The position numbers and the translations under genes were made by a program. DNA of 64,000 nt from Clostridiales bacterium. Its GTDB lineage: Bacteria > Bacillota > Clostridia > Oscillospirales > Oscillospiraceae. The notes under the pieces are model-generated. The model saw nothing but the letters and a program-made list of their open reading frames with translations. It was not told the DNA's origin and did no database searches. Shown piece by piece: positions 20,842 through 31,443 of this stretch (the stretch's first letter is position 1; each line of letters begins with the position of its first letter). Location: contig JAJUGN010000001.1 of assembly GCA_029265975.1 (NCBI GenBank), positions 62,001-126,000 of the forward strand, in the 5' to 3' direction.

Positions 20842-21234
20842 TTATTGCTTGGATTTGTCCTTTCCGACAAGTTCCTGAACCTTCTCGACAAGCTCCGGTA
20901 TAAGCTCTATCACTCTGTCCACAGTTGTCGCCGCCGGCGGCGATATGTTTACGAGCTTTACATTTTCATCCTTGATCACCAGAAATGCGACCGGCACTAT
21001 GTTTATTCCGGCGGCCCCTCCGCCGGCAAAAGGATTAGGAGCGCCCGCCACCTGTGCTTTAGATGCAAAATCTCCTCCTCCGCAGCCGAAACCGAAGCTC
21101 ACTTTGGAAACCGGTATCATTGTTATCCCGTCCGGGGTAACAATCGGCTGTCCCACAACAGTGTTAACATCGACCATTTCACGGATCTTCTGCATTGTTA
21201 CTTCCATCAGGTCGCCGATAGGATGCTTTTCCAT
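20842..21234 (-). CDS. ytfJ: GerW/YtfJ-family spore protein
   Basis: HPIGDLMEVTMQKIREMVDVNTVVGQPIVTPDGITMIPVSKVSFGFGCGGGDF...GGGAAGINIVPVAFLVI. Confidence 0.92.
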   Translation of the reverse strand: MEKHPIGDLMEVTMQKIREMVDVNTVVGQPIVTPDGITMIPVSKVSFGFGCGGGDFASKAQVAGAPNPFAGGGAAGINIVPVAFLVIKDENVKLVNISPPAATTVDRVIELIPELVEKVQELVGKDKSKQ

Positions 21235-21235
21235 T

Positions 21236-21832
21236 TTATTTTTCTTCCTTTCCCGATTTCGTGTCTTTTGACTTAATGTATAATGAGAGAATCGGCAAAC
21301 CGATATAAATCAACTCCCATACCGCCGCCGAAATTTTCGCCCGGACAAAAATATACGGTTCTTTGAGCTCGTAGCTGAAGGACGTTTCAAAATCGCGCTT
21401 CCTTATGTCAAAATTCTGCTCAAGCACGGGTATCAGCATGCCCATCGCCGCCGTTACGCCGCCGTAGGCAATAGCCACGGCCGCGGGATCGGAGCCCCCC
21501 GCCGCAAAATACAGCGTAAGGTCATCCACCCTGAGCTTTCGCTTCAGCCTGTCCCCAGCAGCTGAGATATAGGAAAGGTATTTCCTAAACTCTGAGAATT
21601 TTCCGCCCTTCTCCCTCTCCGGCTCCTTTTTTGGCGGAGCGGTCTCTCGCGGCCTTCTCTTCCTTTTTATTTTCTCTTTTCCGGCGGCGGGAAACACCCG
21701 GAACTTTAGCGGCCCTATGCTAAAGTCGGCCAGGATTCCGTTCTCGCCGTATTCGATTTGAACACCGGCTCTAAGCAGCATTATTATTGCAATAAGCAAG
21801 AAAACCGAAAGGATAACATACAGCGCAATCAA
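21236..21832 (-). CDS. DUF2953 domain-containing membrane protein
   Basis: N-terminal TM; basic linker; DDLTLYFAAGGSDPAAVAIAYGGVTAAMGMLIPVL; sits between scpB and ytfJ. Confidence 0.82.
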   Translation of the reverse strand: MIALYVILSVFLLIAIIMLLRAGVQIEYGENGILADFSIGPLKFRVFPAAGKEKIKRKRRPRETAPPKKEPEREKGGKFSEFRKYLSYISAAGDRLKRKLRVDDLTLYFAAGGSDPAAVAIAYGGVTAAMGMLIPVLEQNFDIRKRDFETSFSYELKEPYIFVRAKISAAVWELIYIGLPILSLYIKSKDTKSGKEEK

Positions 21833-21834
21833 TG

Positions 21835-22425
21835 CTACACCTCCGAAACCTGGTTTTCCTTCCCCGCTATGGCTTCTATGGCGCTTTGGAGCTCAAGCTG
21901 CCGCTCGCTTTTCGAAGCCTCCGGCAGCATCGGCAGTTCATCAAGCGATGTAAGCCCGAAAGTTCTCAAAAAAGCCTTTGTCGTACGGTAAACCGTCGGT
22001 CTGCCGGGCACTTTGAGCTTTCCGCATGGCTCGATAAGTCCTTTTTCCTCCAGACTGCTCACCGTGTAGGAGCTGTCGACGCCTCTTATCTGCTCAACAT
22101 AAGCCTTTGTGGCGGGCTGGAAATACGCTATTATAGCGAGCACCTCAAGCGCGGTCTGAGAGAGCTGCGCCGGCTTCCTCGTCTCGAGCGTGCGCCTTAT
22201 AACATCCGCGAATTCCGGAGATGAGCAAAGCTGAAGGGAATTTTCAAGCCTGACCAGCCTTATTCCGCGCCTATTCATTATATAGGCATCCGCAAGGCGG
22301 GCGGCCACGTCCTCTATAACCCGCTTGTCCTGTTCGAGCACATCGGCTATCCTGCCTATTGCAACAGGCTCGCCCGCAGCGAACAGGATGCCTTCGACCG
22401 CCGCTTCAACATCTTTGATCTCCAT
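21835..22425 (-). CDS. scpB: Segregation and condensation protein B
   Basis: AAVEGILFAAGEPVAI...QLCSSPEFADVIR...LSQTALEVLAIIAYFQPATKAYVEQIRGVDSSYTVSSLEEKGLIE. Confidence 0.95.
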   Translation of the reverse strand: MEIKDVEAAVEGILFAAGEPVAIGRIADVLEQDKRVIEDVAARLADAYIMNRRGIRLVRLENSLQLCSSPEFADVIRRTLETRKPAQLSQTALEVLAIIAYFQPATKAYVEQIRGVDSSYTVSSLEEKGLIEPCGKLKVPGRPTVYRTTKAFLRTFGLTSLDELPMLPEASKSERQLELQSAIEAIAGKENQVSEV

Positions 22426-23184
22426 TCAATTCACCTGATTCCCGGCGCAGCTCACGGTTAAATTTTCGTCTGTTCCGATGAAAATTATACTGCCCATTTT
22501 ACAAAGTTCAAGCACTGAAATAAAGGTGGCAACGAGCTCCGTCCTGCTCATTCGCGCGGAGAGCAGCTCCGTTATCCTGATAGCTCCTCGGGCCTTCAGC
22601 ATTGAAAGTATCTCCTCGGTCTTTTGGGTCACCGAATAAACAATTTTCTGCGGCATCAGATCCTTTGCCGCGGCTTCGATATCGGGTACGTCGTTCTTAA
22701 ATACCGCCAGCATCGCAAGCATAAGGTCGTTCTTATCGTGGCTGTATATGTATTCCCCGCCATCCCTCAAGGGTTCGGGAGGCTTCGTATAATATCCCGA
22801 GCCCCTTGCCTGGCAGGCCGCCAGAAAATCCGCCGCAAACTTTATTCTTCCGAAGCCGTCGCGCCGCTTCAGCTCCTCAAGAGACTGCATAAGCAGCTCC
22901 AGCTCGGTCACCGGCTCGTCCTCCGGGGCAACCAGCGTTTTCGCCTTAATATATATAAGGTGGGAGGCCATAGCGACGAACTCGCTCGCTATTTCAAGAT
23001 CCATCTTCTGCATCTGGGCAAGATAATCTAGGTACTGCTCCAGTATTAGTGAAATCTGGACGTCGCGTATCTCGATTTTATTTTTGCTCAGAAGAAGAAG
23101 TATAAGAGAAAGCGGCCCTTCGAAATCCTCCGTATCATCCCTTGTTTTTACTATCCCCTCAAGCCTGAACGTGGGATTTTCCAT
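22426..23184 (-). CDS. scpA: Segregation and condensation protein A
   Basis: DFEGPLSLILLLLSKNKIEIRDVQISLILEQYLDYL...EFVAMASHLIYIKAKTLV. Confidence 0.95.
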   Translation of the reverse strand: MENPTFRLEGIVKTRDDTEDFEGPLSLILLLLSKNKIEIRDVQISLILEQYLDYLAQMQKMDLEIASEFVAMASHLIYIKAKTLVAPEDEPVTELELLMQSLEELKRRDGFGRIKFAADFLAACQARGSGYYTKPPEPLRDGGEYIYSHDKNDLMLAMLAVFKNDVPDIEAAAKDLMPQKIVYSVTQKTEEILSMLKARGAIRITELLSARMSRTELVATFISVLELCKMGSIIFIGTDENLTVSCAGNQVN

Positions 23185-23203
23185 TAGCGCACCGCCCGTA
23201 TAA

Positions 23204-23860
23204 TTAATATCCCAAAAATACTATTGAACGCAGAAAAACATATATTTTTGAAAAAACCACATATATGGAGTTTCCGAAAAACCCCGAGAACAGCAGCAGC
23301 ATCAAAAGAAGCATGCCGTAGCGCTCAAAGCGCATGAGCTGCATATACAACGAATTAGGGAGTATCGAAAAAAGAACCTTCGAGCCGTCAAGCGGCGGTA
23401 TGGGAATAAGGTTGAACACGCCGAGGTAAACGCTTATCTGCGCCGTCGTGGTAATAAAAGTATGGACCGTAAAACCGGCTGCGCCCATCACAAAAAAGCT
23501 TAAAAGCACCCTGTCAAGGATCAGCAGAGCAATTGCGAGCAGAATATTGGACAGCGGGCCCGCGAGCGCGGTAATGGCCATGTCCCTTTTGGGATTTCTG
23601 AAGTTGTACATATTTACCGATACGGGGCGCGCCCATCCGAAACCCACAACTATCAGCATGATGAGGCCGAAAGGGTCTATATGGCGCAAAGGATTCAGGC
23701 TCAGCCTGCCCTGGGTCTTAGCCGTCTCATCACCCAGCCTGTACGAGACATAGCCGTGGGAAATTTCATGGAACACGACGCATATAAGCGCCGGAACGGC
23801 GCGGAAAAGCAGGCGGTAAATCCCCGACCAGTCAAGATTGTAGAATATATCGTTAAGCAT
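23204..23860 (-). CDS. Site-2 protease family (M50) membrane protein
   Basis: HEISHGYVSYRLGD (HExxH), GPLSNILLAIALLI, NLIPIPPLDGSKVL. Confidence 0.92.
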   Translation of the reverse strand: MLNDIFYNLDWSGIYRLLFRAVPALICVVFHEISHGYVSYRLGDETAKTQGRLSLNPLRHIDPFGLIMLIVVGFGWARPVSVNMYNFRNPKRDMAITALAGPLSNILLAIALLILDRVLLSFFVMGAAGFTVHTFITTTAQISVYLGVFNLIPIPPLDGSKVLFSILPNSLYMQLMRFERYGMLLLMLLLFSGFFGNSIYVVFSKIYVFLRSIVFLGY

Positions 23861-23874
23861 ATGGCTCCCGTCCG

Positions 23875-24462
23875 TCAGTTCGGAACATATTTGTCTATCT
23901 CGGCCAAAAGCTCCGCCCTGCCGCTTCCGCTTTCAGCCGAGAAGAGCAGGAGTTTTATCTCACCGCCGATGCCCAATGAATTTTTTATAAGACTCAAATT
24001 CGGCTCGATTTCGCTTTTTTTAAGCTTGTCGGATTTATTGGCTATGATGATGAAGGGGCGTCCGGTTTCCTTGAACCAGTTCGCCATAGTGGCATCGTCG
24101 GATGTCGGCTTGTGCCGGCTGTCGACTATCAATATGCCGAGGGTTATGAGCTCTTTCGCCGCGAAATAGCTCTCCATAAGCGAGGCCCAGCGCATTTTTT
24201 CGGATGCCGCGACCTTGGCGTAGCCGTATCCCGGCAAATCCGTAAAATAGGCTTTTTTATCGATCAGAAAATAATTGATGTGCGCCGTCTTGCCCGGCAC
24301 CGAGCTGACCCTCGCAAAGTTCCTGCGGTTCACGATTTTATTAATCACCGAGGATTTCCCGACGTTGGATCTGCCGGCGAATACTATCTGAGGCAGGCCG
24401 TCTTTAATGAAATCCGATTCCCCGGCAGCTGATTTGATGAATTCAGCGTTAAAATAGTTCAT
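23875..24462 (-). CDS. ysxC: Ribosome biogenesis GTP-binding protein YihA/YsxC
   Basis: PQIVFAGRSNVGKSSVINKIVNRRNFARVSSVPGKTAHINYF, TDLPGYGYAKV, NKSDKL. Confidence 0.95.
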   Translation of the reverse strand: MNYFNAEFIKSAAGESDFIKDGLPQIVFAGRSNVGKSSVINKIVNRRNFARVSSVPGKTAHINYFLIDKKAYFTDLPGYGYAKVAASEKMRWASLMESYFAAKELITLGILIVDSRHKPTSDDATMANWFKETGRPFIIIANKSDKLKKSEIEPNLSLIKNSLGIGGEIKLLLFSAESGSGRAELLAEIDKYVPN

Positions 24463-24474
24463 TTCAATCTCCGA

Positions 24475-24966
24475 TTAAATATGCTGAAAGCCGGTTTTCT
24501 CATTTATCAGTACAACAGCGTGAGCGGCTATGCCGAGAAGCGCGCCGGTAAATCCCAGCCCCTCCTCGGTCGTCGCTTTTACGCTGACATTCCTTATATC
24601 CGTGTTCAAAACCTCTGCAAGGTTTTCTCGCATCAGCATGATATATGCCGCGATTTTCGGCTTTTCCGCCACTACCGTGACGTCTACATTCCCGATTTCA
24701 AATCCGTTGTCGGAGAGGCTGCGCTTTACTCTCCTTAAAAGCTCCATGCTGCTTATTCCCCTGTACTCAGGGTCGGAAGGAGGAAAATGCTTCCCGATGT
24801 CGCCCATCGCCGCCGCTCCCAGAAGCGCGTCCATGAGTGCGTGTACGGCGACGTCTGCATCCGAGTGGCCCTTAAGGCCGTATTCATAAGGGATTTCGGC
24901 GCCGCAGAGGACAAGCTTCAGGCCCTTTTCAAAGCGGTGGACATCGTATCCGTGCCCGATTCTCAC
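24475..24966 (-). CDS. ispF: 2-C-methyl-D-erythritol 2,4-cyclodiphosphate synthase
   Basis: MRIGHGYDVHRFEKGLKLVLCGAEIPYEYGLKGHSDADVAVHALMDALLGAAAMGDIGKHFP. Confidence 0.97.
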   Translation of the reverse strand: MRIGHGYDVHRFEKGLKLVLCGAEIPYEYGLKGHSDADVAVHALMDALLGAAAMGDIGKHFPPSDPEYRGISSMELLRRVKRSLSDNGFEIGNVDVTVVAEKPKIAAYIMLMRENLAEVLNTDIRNVSVKATTEEGLGFTGALLGIAAHAVVLINEKTGFQHI

Positions 24967-25697
24967 TCTCTCGCTTCCCTTCCTCTCAAAACAGCCTCGG
25001 CAACCGCCAAATCTTCCGGCGTGGTTATCTTTATGTTATTGTAATCTCCCTCGGTTATCACAACTGGGATTCCGAGCCTCTCAAGCGCCATGCAGTCGTC
25101 CGTAAGCTCTGCACCGGATTTTATCGCTGCGGTCAGCGCCGCCTTTATGACGTCGGTTTTGAAAACCTGGGGAGTCTGCACGGCGTAAAGCAGAGACCTG
25201 TCCGGCGTGTCCTTAACTTTTCCCGAGCTTACCGTTTTTATTGTGTCTTTAACCCTGACGGCGGGAGCGGCGGCTTCCGACCGAGCAGCGGCCAGGACGG
25301 CGGATTCTATGACTCTTTCGGTCACAAGCGGTCTCGCCCCGTCGTGTATCGCCGTCAAAACCGATTTCTCGGATACCTCCATCAGCCCTTTATACACTGA
25401 ATCGCTGCGCTTTTCTCCGCCTTCTATTACTTTTGAGAGCTTTTTGACCCCGTTTTTAGCCGCAAGCTCGCATATGGCGGCCATCTCTTCGCCTCTTGCC
25501 GAGACGATTATCTCGTCTATACAGCCGCTTTTTTCAAAAGCCAGAATGCTCCTCAGCAGCACCGGCACGCCGTCAAGCTTAGCAAAAAGCTTGTTTATGC
25601 CCCGCATGCGCTCTCCGCTGCCCGCGGCGACGATAACCGCGCTGCAGAACAGGCGGTTCCTCTCAGAGGATTTAGGCTTGGTAAACAAGGCTGTCAA
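24963..25697 (-). CDS. ispD: 2-C-methyl-D-erythritol 4-phosphate cytidylyltransferase
   Basis: AVIVAAGSGERMRGINKLFAKLDGVPVLLRSILAFE, HDGARPLVTERVI, TDDCMALERLG. Confidence 0.95.
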   Translation of the reverse strand: MTALFTKPKSSERNRLFCSAVIVAAGSGERMRGINKLFAKLDGVPVLLRSILAFEKSGCIDEIIVSARGEEMAAICELAAKNGVKKLSKVIEGGEKRSDSVYKGLMEVSEKSVLTAIHDGARPLVTERVIESAVLAAARSEAAAPAVRVKDTIKTVSSGKVKDTPDRSLLYAVQTPQVFKTDVIKAALTAAIKSGAELTDDCMALERLGIPVVITEGDYNNIKITTPEDLAVAEAVLRGREARE

Positions 25698-25790
25698 ATC
25701 ATCGCCCCTTTATATAAAAAGAGCTGTGATTACAGCCCTGTTTATTATATATTCAGCGCCCTATATTACAATTTGATGCGCTCGAAAACT

Positions 25791-26264
25791 CTACATGACC
25801 GAGTTTATAAGCTCCTCGACCGCTTCATATGAGGAATGTTTTGAAAGAACTATCTCCGATATGAGTATCTGCTTTGCGCTGCGGAGCATTTTCCTTTCGC
25901 CGGTCGAGAGGCCTCTTTCGAGGTCCCTGGCCATAAGCCCCTTTACCACCCTCGCGACTTCGATGAGGTCGCCGCTTTTTATTCTCAGCATATTCTCCCG
26001 GTAGCGCCTGTTCCAGTTCTGCGACATGTCTATTTCGATGCCGGAGATTGCGTCGATAATGCTGTCGGCCTGGCGCTCGTCGATTATCGGCCTTACCCCT
26101 ATCTCCTCGCAGTTTTCCGTGGGTATCATCACGAGCATGCCCCCTACAGGCAGCTTAAGGACGTAGTATTCCCTTATTATTCCGTTTATTTTCTTTTTTT
26201 CTATGTCCGCGATAATCCCGGCGCCGTGCATCGGGTGCGCTATCCTGTCTCCTATATTGAACAC
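25791..26264 (-). CDS. CarD-family transcriptional regulator
   Basis: VFNIGDRIAHPMHGAGIIADIEKKKINGIIREYYVLKLPVGGMLVMIPTEN; GTG start at 26264 after AAGGAGG. Confidence 0.93.
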   Translation of the reverse strand: MFNIGDRIAHPMHGAGIIADIEKKKINGIIREYYVLKLPVGGMLVMIPTENCEEIGVRPIIDERQADSIIDAISGIEIDMSQNWNRRYRENMLRIKSGDLIEVARVVKGLMARDLERGLSTGERKMLRSAKQILISEIVLSKHSSYEAVEELINSVM

Positions 26265-26403
26265 GGGAATACCTCCTTCCTGATTCCTGAAAATGAGCAT
26301 ATCTCATCACATTTTATTATACACCTTTTTATTTTTTAATCAAGTAAGACCTCAATATTTTTTATTTAATAAAAATGCTTAAAAAATAACGCAAAACAAA
26401 AAG

Positions 26404-26434
26404 TTAAGCCCGCATCTGAGCGATGCGGGCTTAA
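26404..26434 (-). terminator. Intrinsic terminator downstream of tuf
   Basis: TTAAGCCCGCATC-TGAGC-GATGCGGGCTTAA, 13-bp stem, CTTTTTGTTTT follows on minus strand. Confidence 0.88.
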
Positions 26435-26445
26435 AAGTCCGTAGA

Positions 26446-27645
26446 TTACTGGAATACTTCAATGACGACGCCGGAACCGACAGTTCTGCCGCCCTCGCGG
26501 ATAGCGAAGCGGAGACCGGTTTCAATCGCGATAGGAGTGATGAGCTCGACTATCATGTCGACGTTGTCGCCGGGAACGCACATCTCGGTGCCTTCCGGAA
26601 GCTGGATGATACCGGTAACGTCAGTCGTGCGGAAATAGAACTGCGGACGATAGTTGTTGAAGAACGGGGTGTGGCGCCCGCCCTCTTCCTTGGTCAGAAC
26701 GTAGACCTGGCCCTTGAACTTCGTGAGGGGCTTGATGCTGCCGGGCTTCGCGAGAACCTGACCTCTTTCGACGTCGTTCTTCGCAATGCCGCGGAGAAGC
26801 GTTCCCACGTTGTCGCCGGCCTCGGCGTACTCAAGGGTCTTGTGGAACATTTCGGTTCCTGTTACGACAGACTTCTTGGTGGGCTTTATGCCGACTATTT
26901 CGACTTCGTCTCCGACCTTGACTCTTCCGCGCTCTACACGGCCCGTGGTAACGGTGCCGCGGCCCGTGATGGTGAACACGTCCTCAACAGGCATGAGGAA
27001 GGGCAGGTCGGCCTTGCGCTCGGGGGTGGGGATGTAGCTGTCAACAGCGTCCATAAGCTCCTTGATGCAGGCGTACTCGGGAGCGTTCGGATCCGTGGAG
27101 GTGCTGGCAAGTGCGTTCAGGCCGGAGCCCTTGATGATGGGGATGTCGTCGCCGGGGAACTTCTCCTTGTTCAGAAGCTCGCGGACTTCCATCTCGACAA
27201 GCTCGATGAGCTCGGGATCGTCAACCTGGTCGATCTTATTAAGGAAAACAACGATGGCGGGAACGCCGACCTGACGGGCGAGGATTATGTGCTCGCGGGT
27301 CTGCGCCATGGGTCCGTCGGAAGCGGCGATGACGAGGATCGCGCCGTCCATCTGCGCGGCTCCGGTGATCATGTTCTTGATATAGTCCGCATGTCCCGGG
27401 CAGTCGACGTGGGCGTAGTGGCGCTTCTCGGTTTCATATTCAACGTGGGCGGTATTGATGGTAATACCTCTTTCTCTCTCTTCGGGAGCCTTGTCGATCT
27501 GGTCGTATGCTTCGAACTTGGCCTTACCGAGGAAGCTGAGGTACTTGGTAATAGCAGCTGTAAGCGTAGTCTTGCCATGGTCAACGTGACCGATGGTTCC
27601 GATATTTACGTGGGGCTTTGTTCTCTCAAACTTTTGCTTAGCCAT
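26446..27645 (-). CDS. tuf: Elongation factor Tu
   Basis: [49 protein letters not shown], full length. Confidence 0.98.
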   Translation of the reverse strand: MAKQKFERTKPHVNIGTIGHVDHGKTTLTAAITKYLSFLGKAKFEAYDQIDKAPEERERGITINTAHVEYETEKRHYAHVDCPGHADYIKNMITGAAQMDGAILVIAASDGPMAQTREHIILARQVGVPAIVVFLNKIDQVDDPELIELVEMEVRELLNKEKFPGDDIPIIKGSGLNALASTSTDPNAPEYACIKELMDAVDSYIPTPERKADLPFLMPVEDVFTITGRGTVTTGRVERGRVKVGDEVEIVGIKPTKKSVVTGTEMFHKTLEYAEAGDNVGTLLRGIAKNDVERGQVLAKPGSIKPLTKFKGQVYVLTKEEGGRHTPFFNNYRPQFYFRTTDVTGIIQLPEGTEMCVPGDNVDMIVELITPIAIETGLRFAIREGGRTVGSGVVIEVFQ

Positions 27646-27758
27646 GGTGAGTTGTCCTCCTTATAATCAATTAAATAATATCTTATTGTTAGTAACGGAG
27701 CTATTTTACAGCAGTGACGCTGTTTTTGCAACATTTTTTTACCTTTGGGAACCGATTC

Positions 27759-29837
27759 CTACTGTCTTCCAGAGGAGTTGATTATACTGTCCTGGATGGA
27801 TTTCGGTATTTCGATATAGTGGCTGGGTTCCATGCTGTAATTTCCTCTGCCCTGTGTCCTGCTTCGAAGATCCGTCGCATATCCGAACATCTCGGAAAGC
27901 GGAACATTGGCTTCGATCTGGGTCGCGCCGTTTCTCGTCTCCATTCCGAGTATCTGTCCGCGGCGGGAGCTTATATCGCCCATAACGTCGCCCATATACT
28001 CCTCCGGAACCATGACGACTACCTTCATTATAGGCTCGAGGATAGTCGGGCTCGCTTTCTGGCAGGCTTCCTTGAAGGCCATGCTTCCCGCTATCTTGAA
28101 CGCCATTTCCGAAGAGTCGACCTCGTGGAACGAACCGTCGAAGAGCGTTACCTTGACGTCTACGACATTGAAGCCGGCCAGCACGCCGGACTGCATCGCG
28201 CCCTGTATGCCCTGATCGACCGCCGGGATATACTCCTTGGGTATGGCGCCGCCCACGATTTTGTCGATGAACTCGTAGCCTTTGCCGGATTCGTTGGGTT
28301 CGACAGTAATCTTGACGTGGCCGTACTGACCCTTTCCGCCTGACTGGCGGACGTATCTGGTATCGGCGGTGGCAGATTTCTTGATTGTTTCCTTATATGC
28401 GACCTGCGGCTTGCCGACATTGGCCTCCACCTTGAACTCGCGCAGGAGCCTGTCCACTATAATTTCGAGATGGAGCTCTCCCATTCCTGCGATAATCGTC
28501 TGTCCCGTCTCCGCGTCGGTATAGGTCTTGAAGGTCGGATCCTCTTCCGCGAGCTTTGAGAGCGCTATTCCCATTTTTTCCTGTCCGGCCTTTGTCTTCG
28601 GCTCTATCGCCACTCTTATTACCGGCTCGGGGAATTCCATAGACTCGAGTATTATGGGGTTTTTATCGTCGCAGAGCGTATCGCCGGTAGTGGTGTTCTT
28701 AAGTCCGACGACCGCTGCAATGTCTCCGGAATAAACGGTTTCTATATCCTCCCTGTGGTTGGCGTGCATCTGAAGAATGCGCCCCATACGCTCCCTGTTC
28801 CCCTTGGTGGAATTTATGACCGTAGTGCCGGAGTTCACGGTTCCTGAATATACGCGGAAGAAGGAAAGCCTTCCGACGTAAGGATCCGTCATAATCTTGA
28901 ACGCGAGAGCCGAAAACGGCGCGCTGTCGTCCGCGGGCCTCGTTTCAGTTTCGCCGGTATCGGGGTTTGTACCTTCAATCGGAGGTATATCCAAAGGCGA
29001 AGGCATATAGTCCACAATCGCGTCTAATAGTTTCTGCACTCCCTTGTTGCGGTAGGATGTGCCGCAAACCACGGGAACCATCTCGTTGGCTATGGTCGCT
29101 TTCCTTATGGCGGACTTTATCATATCCACCGGGACCTCTTCGCCTTCCAGATACAGCATCATGATCTCGTCGTCGAAATCGGAAACCGCCTCAAGCAGGG
29201 CAGTTCTGTACTCAAGCGCAAGCTCTTTCATATCCTCGGGAATTTCCTCGACGCGCATGTCTTTTCCGAGCTCGTCGTAGTAAACGTCGGCCTTCATTTC
29301 GACTAAGTCAACAATTCCCTTGAATTCCGACTCGCTGCCTATCGGCAGCTGGATCGGAACGGCGTTGCACTTGAGCCTGTCGCGGATCATGCTGAGAACA
29401 CGGTAAAAATCCGCGCCCATAATATCCATTTTATTGACGTAGATCATGCGGGGAACATGGTAGCGATCGGCCTGCCGCCAGACGGTCTCAGACTGTGGCT
29501 CAACCCCGCCCTTGGCGCACATGACGGTGACGCTCCCATCGAGAACCCTGAGGGAGCGCTCGACCTCGACCGTAAAATCGACGTGTCCGGGAGTGTCTAT
29601 TATATTGATGCGGTGTTCCTTCCAGAAACAAGTGGTCGCGGCGGAGGTTATGGTAATGCCTCTCTCCTGCTCCTGCTCCATCCAGTCCATAGTGGCGGCG
29701 CCCTCGTGGACCTCGCCCAGCTTGTATGTGCGTCCTGTATAAAACAGTATGCGCTCCGTCGTGGTGGTCTTGCCCGCATCTATGTGCGCCATTATTCCGA
29801 TATTTCTCGTATTCTTGAGGGTACATTGCCTTGGCAT
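27759..29837 (-). CDS. fusA: Elongation factor G
   Basis: [59 protein letters not shown]; upstream of tuf. Confidence 0.98.
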   Translation of the reverse strand: MPRQCTLKNTRNIGIMAHIDAGKTTTTERILFYTGRTYKLGEVHEGAATMDWMEQEQERGITITSAATTCFWKEHRINIIDTPGHVDFTVEVERSLRVLDGSVTVMCAKGGVEPQSETVWRQADRYHVPRMIYVNKMDIMGADFYRVLSMIRDRLKCNAVPIQLPIGSESEFKGIVDLVEMKADVYYDELGKDMRVEEIPEDMKELALEYRTALLEAVSDFDDEIMMLYLEGEEVPVDMIKSAIRKATIANEMVPVVCGTSYRNKGVQKLLDAIVDYMPSPLDIPPIEGTNPDTGETETRPADDSAPFSALAFKIMTDPYVGRLSFFRVYSGTVNSGTTVINSTKGNRERMGRILQMHANHREDIETVYSGDIAAVVGLKNTTTGDTLCDDKNPIILESMEFPEPVIRVAIEPKTKAGQEKMGIALSKLAEEDPTFKTYTDAETGQTIIAGMGELHLEIIVDRLLREFKVEANVGKPQVAYKETIKKSATADTRYVRQSGGKGQYGHVKITVEPNESGKGYEFIDKIVGGAIPKEYIPAVDQGIQGAMQSGVLAGFNVVDVKVTLFDGSFHEVDSSEMAFKIAGSMAFKEACQKASPTILEPIMKVVVMVPEEYMGDVMGDISSRRGQILGMETRNGATQIEANVPLSEMFGYATDLRSRTQGRGNYSMEPSHYIEIPKSIQDSIINSSGRQ

Positions 29838-29871
29838 AAATCTTCTCCTATTTCAATTATCCGCAAGCGGA

Positions 29872-30360
29872 TTACCAGCGGTAATGCGAGAACGCTCTGT
29901 TTGCCTCGGCCATCTTGTGCATGTCTTCCTTCTTCTTGACCGAGTTCCCGGTATTATTGCTTGCATCCATGATTTCTGCGGCCAAGCGTTCCTTCATTGT
30001 CTTTTCGCTGCGCGATCTGGAATAATTCGTGATCCAGCGCAGTCCGAGCGTCTGTCGCCTCTCGGGTCTCACCTCGATGGGGACCTGATAGGTTGCGCCG
30101 CCTACGCGGCGGGCCTTAACTTCAAGCGAAGGCATGATGTTTTCCATCGCCTGAATGAAAACGTCGAGAGCGGACTTTCCGGTCTTCTGCTCGATCGTCT
30201 CAAAAGCGCCGTAAACTACCTTCTGCGCTACGCCCTTTTTGCCGTCCAGCATTATGCTGTTGACCAGCTTTGTCACCAGAACCGAATTGTACAGCGGATC
30301 GGGCAAAATTTCTCTTTTGGGTACGTTACCTCTTCTGGGCACTATGCGTCCCTCCTTCAT
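29872..30360 (-). CDS. rpsG: 30S ribosomal protein S7
   Basis: [47 protein letters not shown]. Confidence 0.98.
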   Translation of the reverse strand: MKEGRIVPRRGNVPKREILPDPLYNSVLVTKLVNSIMLDGKKGVAQKVVYGAFETIEQKTGKSALDVFIQAMENIMPSLEVKARRVGGATYQVPIEVRPERRQTLGLRWITNYSRSRSEKTMKERLAAEIMDASNNTGNSVKKKEDMHKMAEANRAFSHYRW

Positions 30361-30490
30361 AAAATGATTTCATAGGTACTCGAAAGAAATTATTCCTCCG
30401 TGAATGCCTGCCTCAAGATAACATACCTATTATAATATATCAAAATATGTTAATCTTCCGGCAAGGCACCGCCTTGCTGAAAAGCGGGTC

Positions 30491-30937
30491 TTACTTCTTG
30501 CGTCCTGCAGCAGCCGCGGCCTGACCGGGCTTCGGTCTCTTCGCGCCGTACTTGCTTCTTCCCTGCATGCGCTTTGCAACGCCCTGCGAATCAAGCGTTC
30601 CGCGGATGATGTGATATCTCACGCCGGGGAGATCCTTGACACGCCCGCCGCGGATCATAACAACGGAGTGCTCCTGAAGGTTATGTCCTATGCCGGGGAT
30701 GTAGGCAGTCACTTCGTAGCCGTTCGAGAGGCGTACGCGGGCGATCTTGCGAAGCGCCGAGTTGGGCTTTTTGGGCGTCGAGGTTCTTACCGCCGTGCAG
30801 ACTCCTCTTTTCTGCGGAGACGGAAGGTCGGTTTCCCTGTTTTTCAGAGTGTTGAGACCCTTCTGCATTGCCGGTGAGGTGGATTTATAGGTGACCTGTT
30901 CCCTGCCCTTTCTGACGAGCTGATTAAAAGTGGGCAT
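30491..30937 (-). CDS. rpsL: 30S ribosomal protein S12
   Basis: [13 protein letters not shown]...[60 protein letters not shown]. Confidence 0.98.
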   Translation of the reverse strand: MPTFNQLVRKGREQVTYKSTSPAMQKGLNTLKNRETDLPSPQKRGVCTAVRTSTPKKPNSALRKIARVRLSNGYEVTAYIPGIGHNLQEHSVVMIRGGRVKDLPGVRYHIIRGTLDSQGVAKRMQGRSKYGAKRPKPGQAAAAAGRKK

Positions 30938-31006
30938 TATTTTCCTCCTTTCCTTATTTAATATATTTTTATCGGAATAAATAATTTAATCCGTAAAAAT
31001 GCCTTT

Positions 31007-31249
31007 TTATTTCAACAATACGGCAGCCGCGGCTCCTACTTCGATTCCGCAGGCGTCCCCTAGCTCCCTCATCGTCGGAACCGACACGGTTTCGACTCCG
31101 TTTGCTCTGCAAAGCTCCAGAAGCGAAAGCCTTATCCGATTTTCGGAGTCCTCCGCAATGAAAACAGCCGCCGCGCTTCCGTTCTTTACAGCTTTGCGGC
31201 ACTGATTCAAACCAACTAGCTTTTTGCCGGTTTTTAATTCTGAAAGCAC
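31007..31249 (-). CDS. L7Ae/YbxF-like ribosomal protein
   Basis: GKKLVGLNQCRKAVKNGSAAAVFIAEDSENRIRLSLLELCRANGVETVSVPTMRELGDACGIEVGAAAAVLL; between rpoC and rpsL; GTG start after GGAAGG. Confidence 0.9.
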   Translation of the reverse strand: MLSELKTGKKLVGLNQCRKAVKNGSAAAVFIAEDSENRIRLSLLELCRANGVETVSVPTMRELGDACGIEVGAAAAVLLK

Positions 31250-31443
31250 AGCAACCTTCCTTCCGCAAACTGCATAGTATTTTAGCACAGTATTTGCGCA
31301 GAGTCAACAAATATATTTTGAGGGGGCGCAGCTTTCCTTTACAATTCTCGCCGCGCCCCTCGCGAACAGATAAACACAGTAAAAATTATTTTATACCTGA
31401 TTAACGCCCCGGAAAAGAAAATCCGTGTAAAAATCTCGCAAAA

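Noticed and set aside
30491-30937. Streptomycin-resistance check in S12
   Set aside because: [11 protein letters not shown] and [13 protein letters not shown] are wild type at the classic Lys positions
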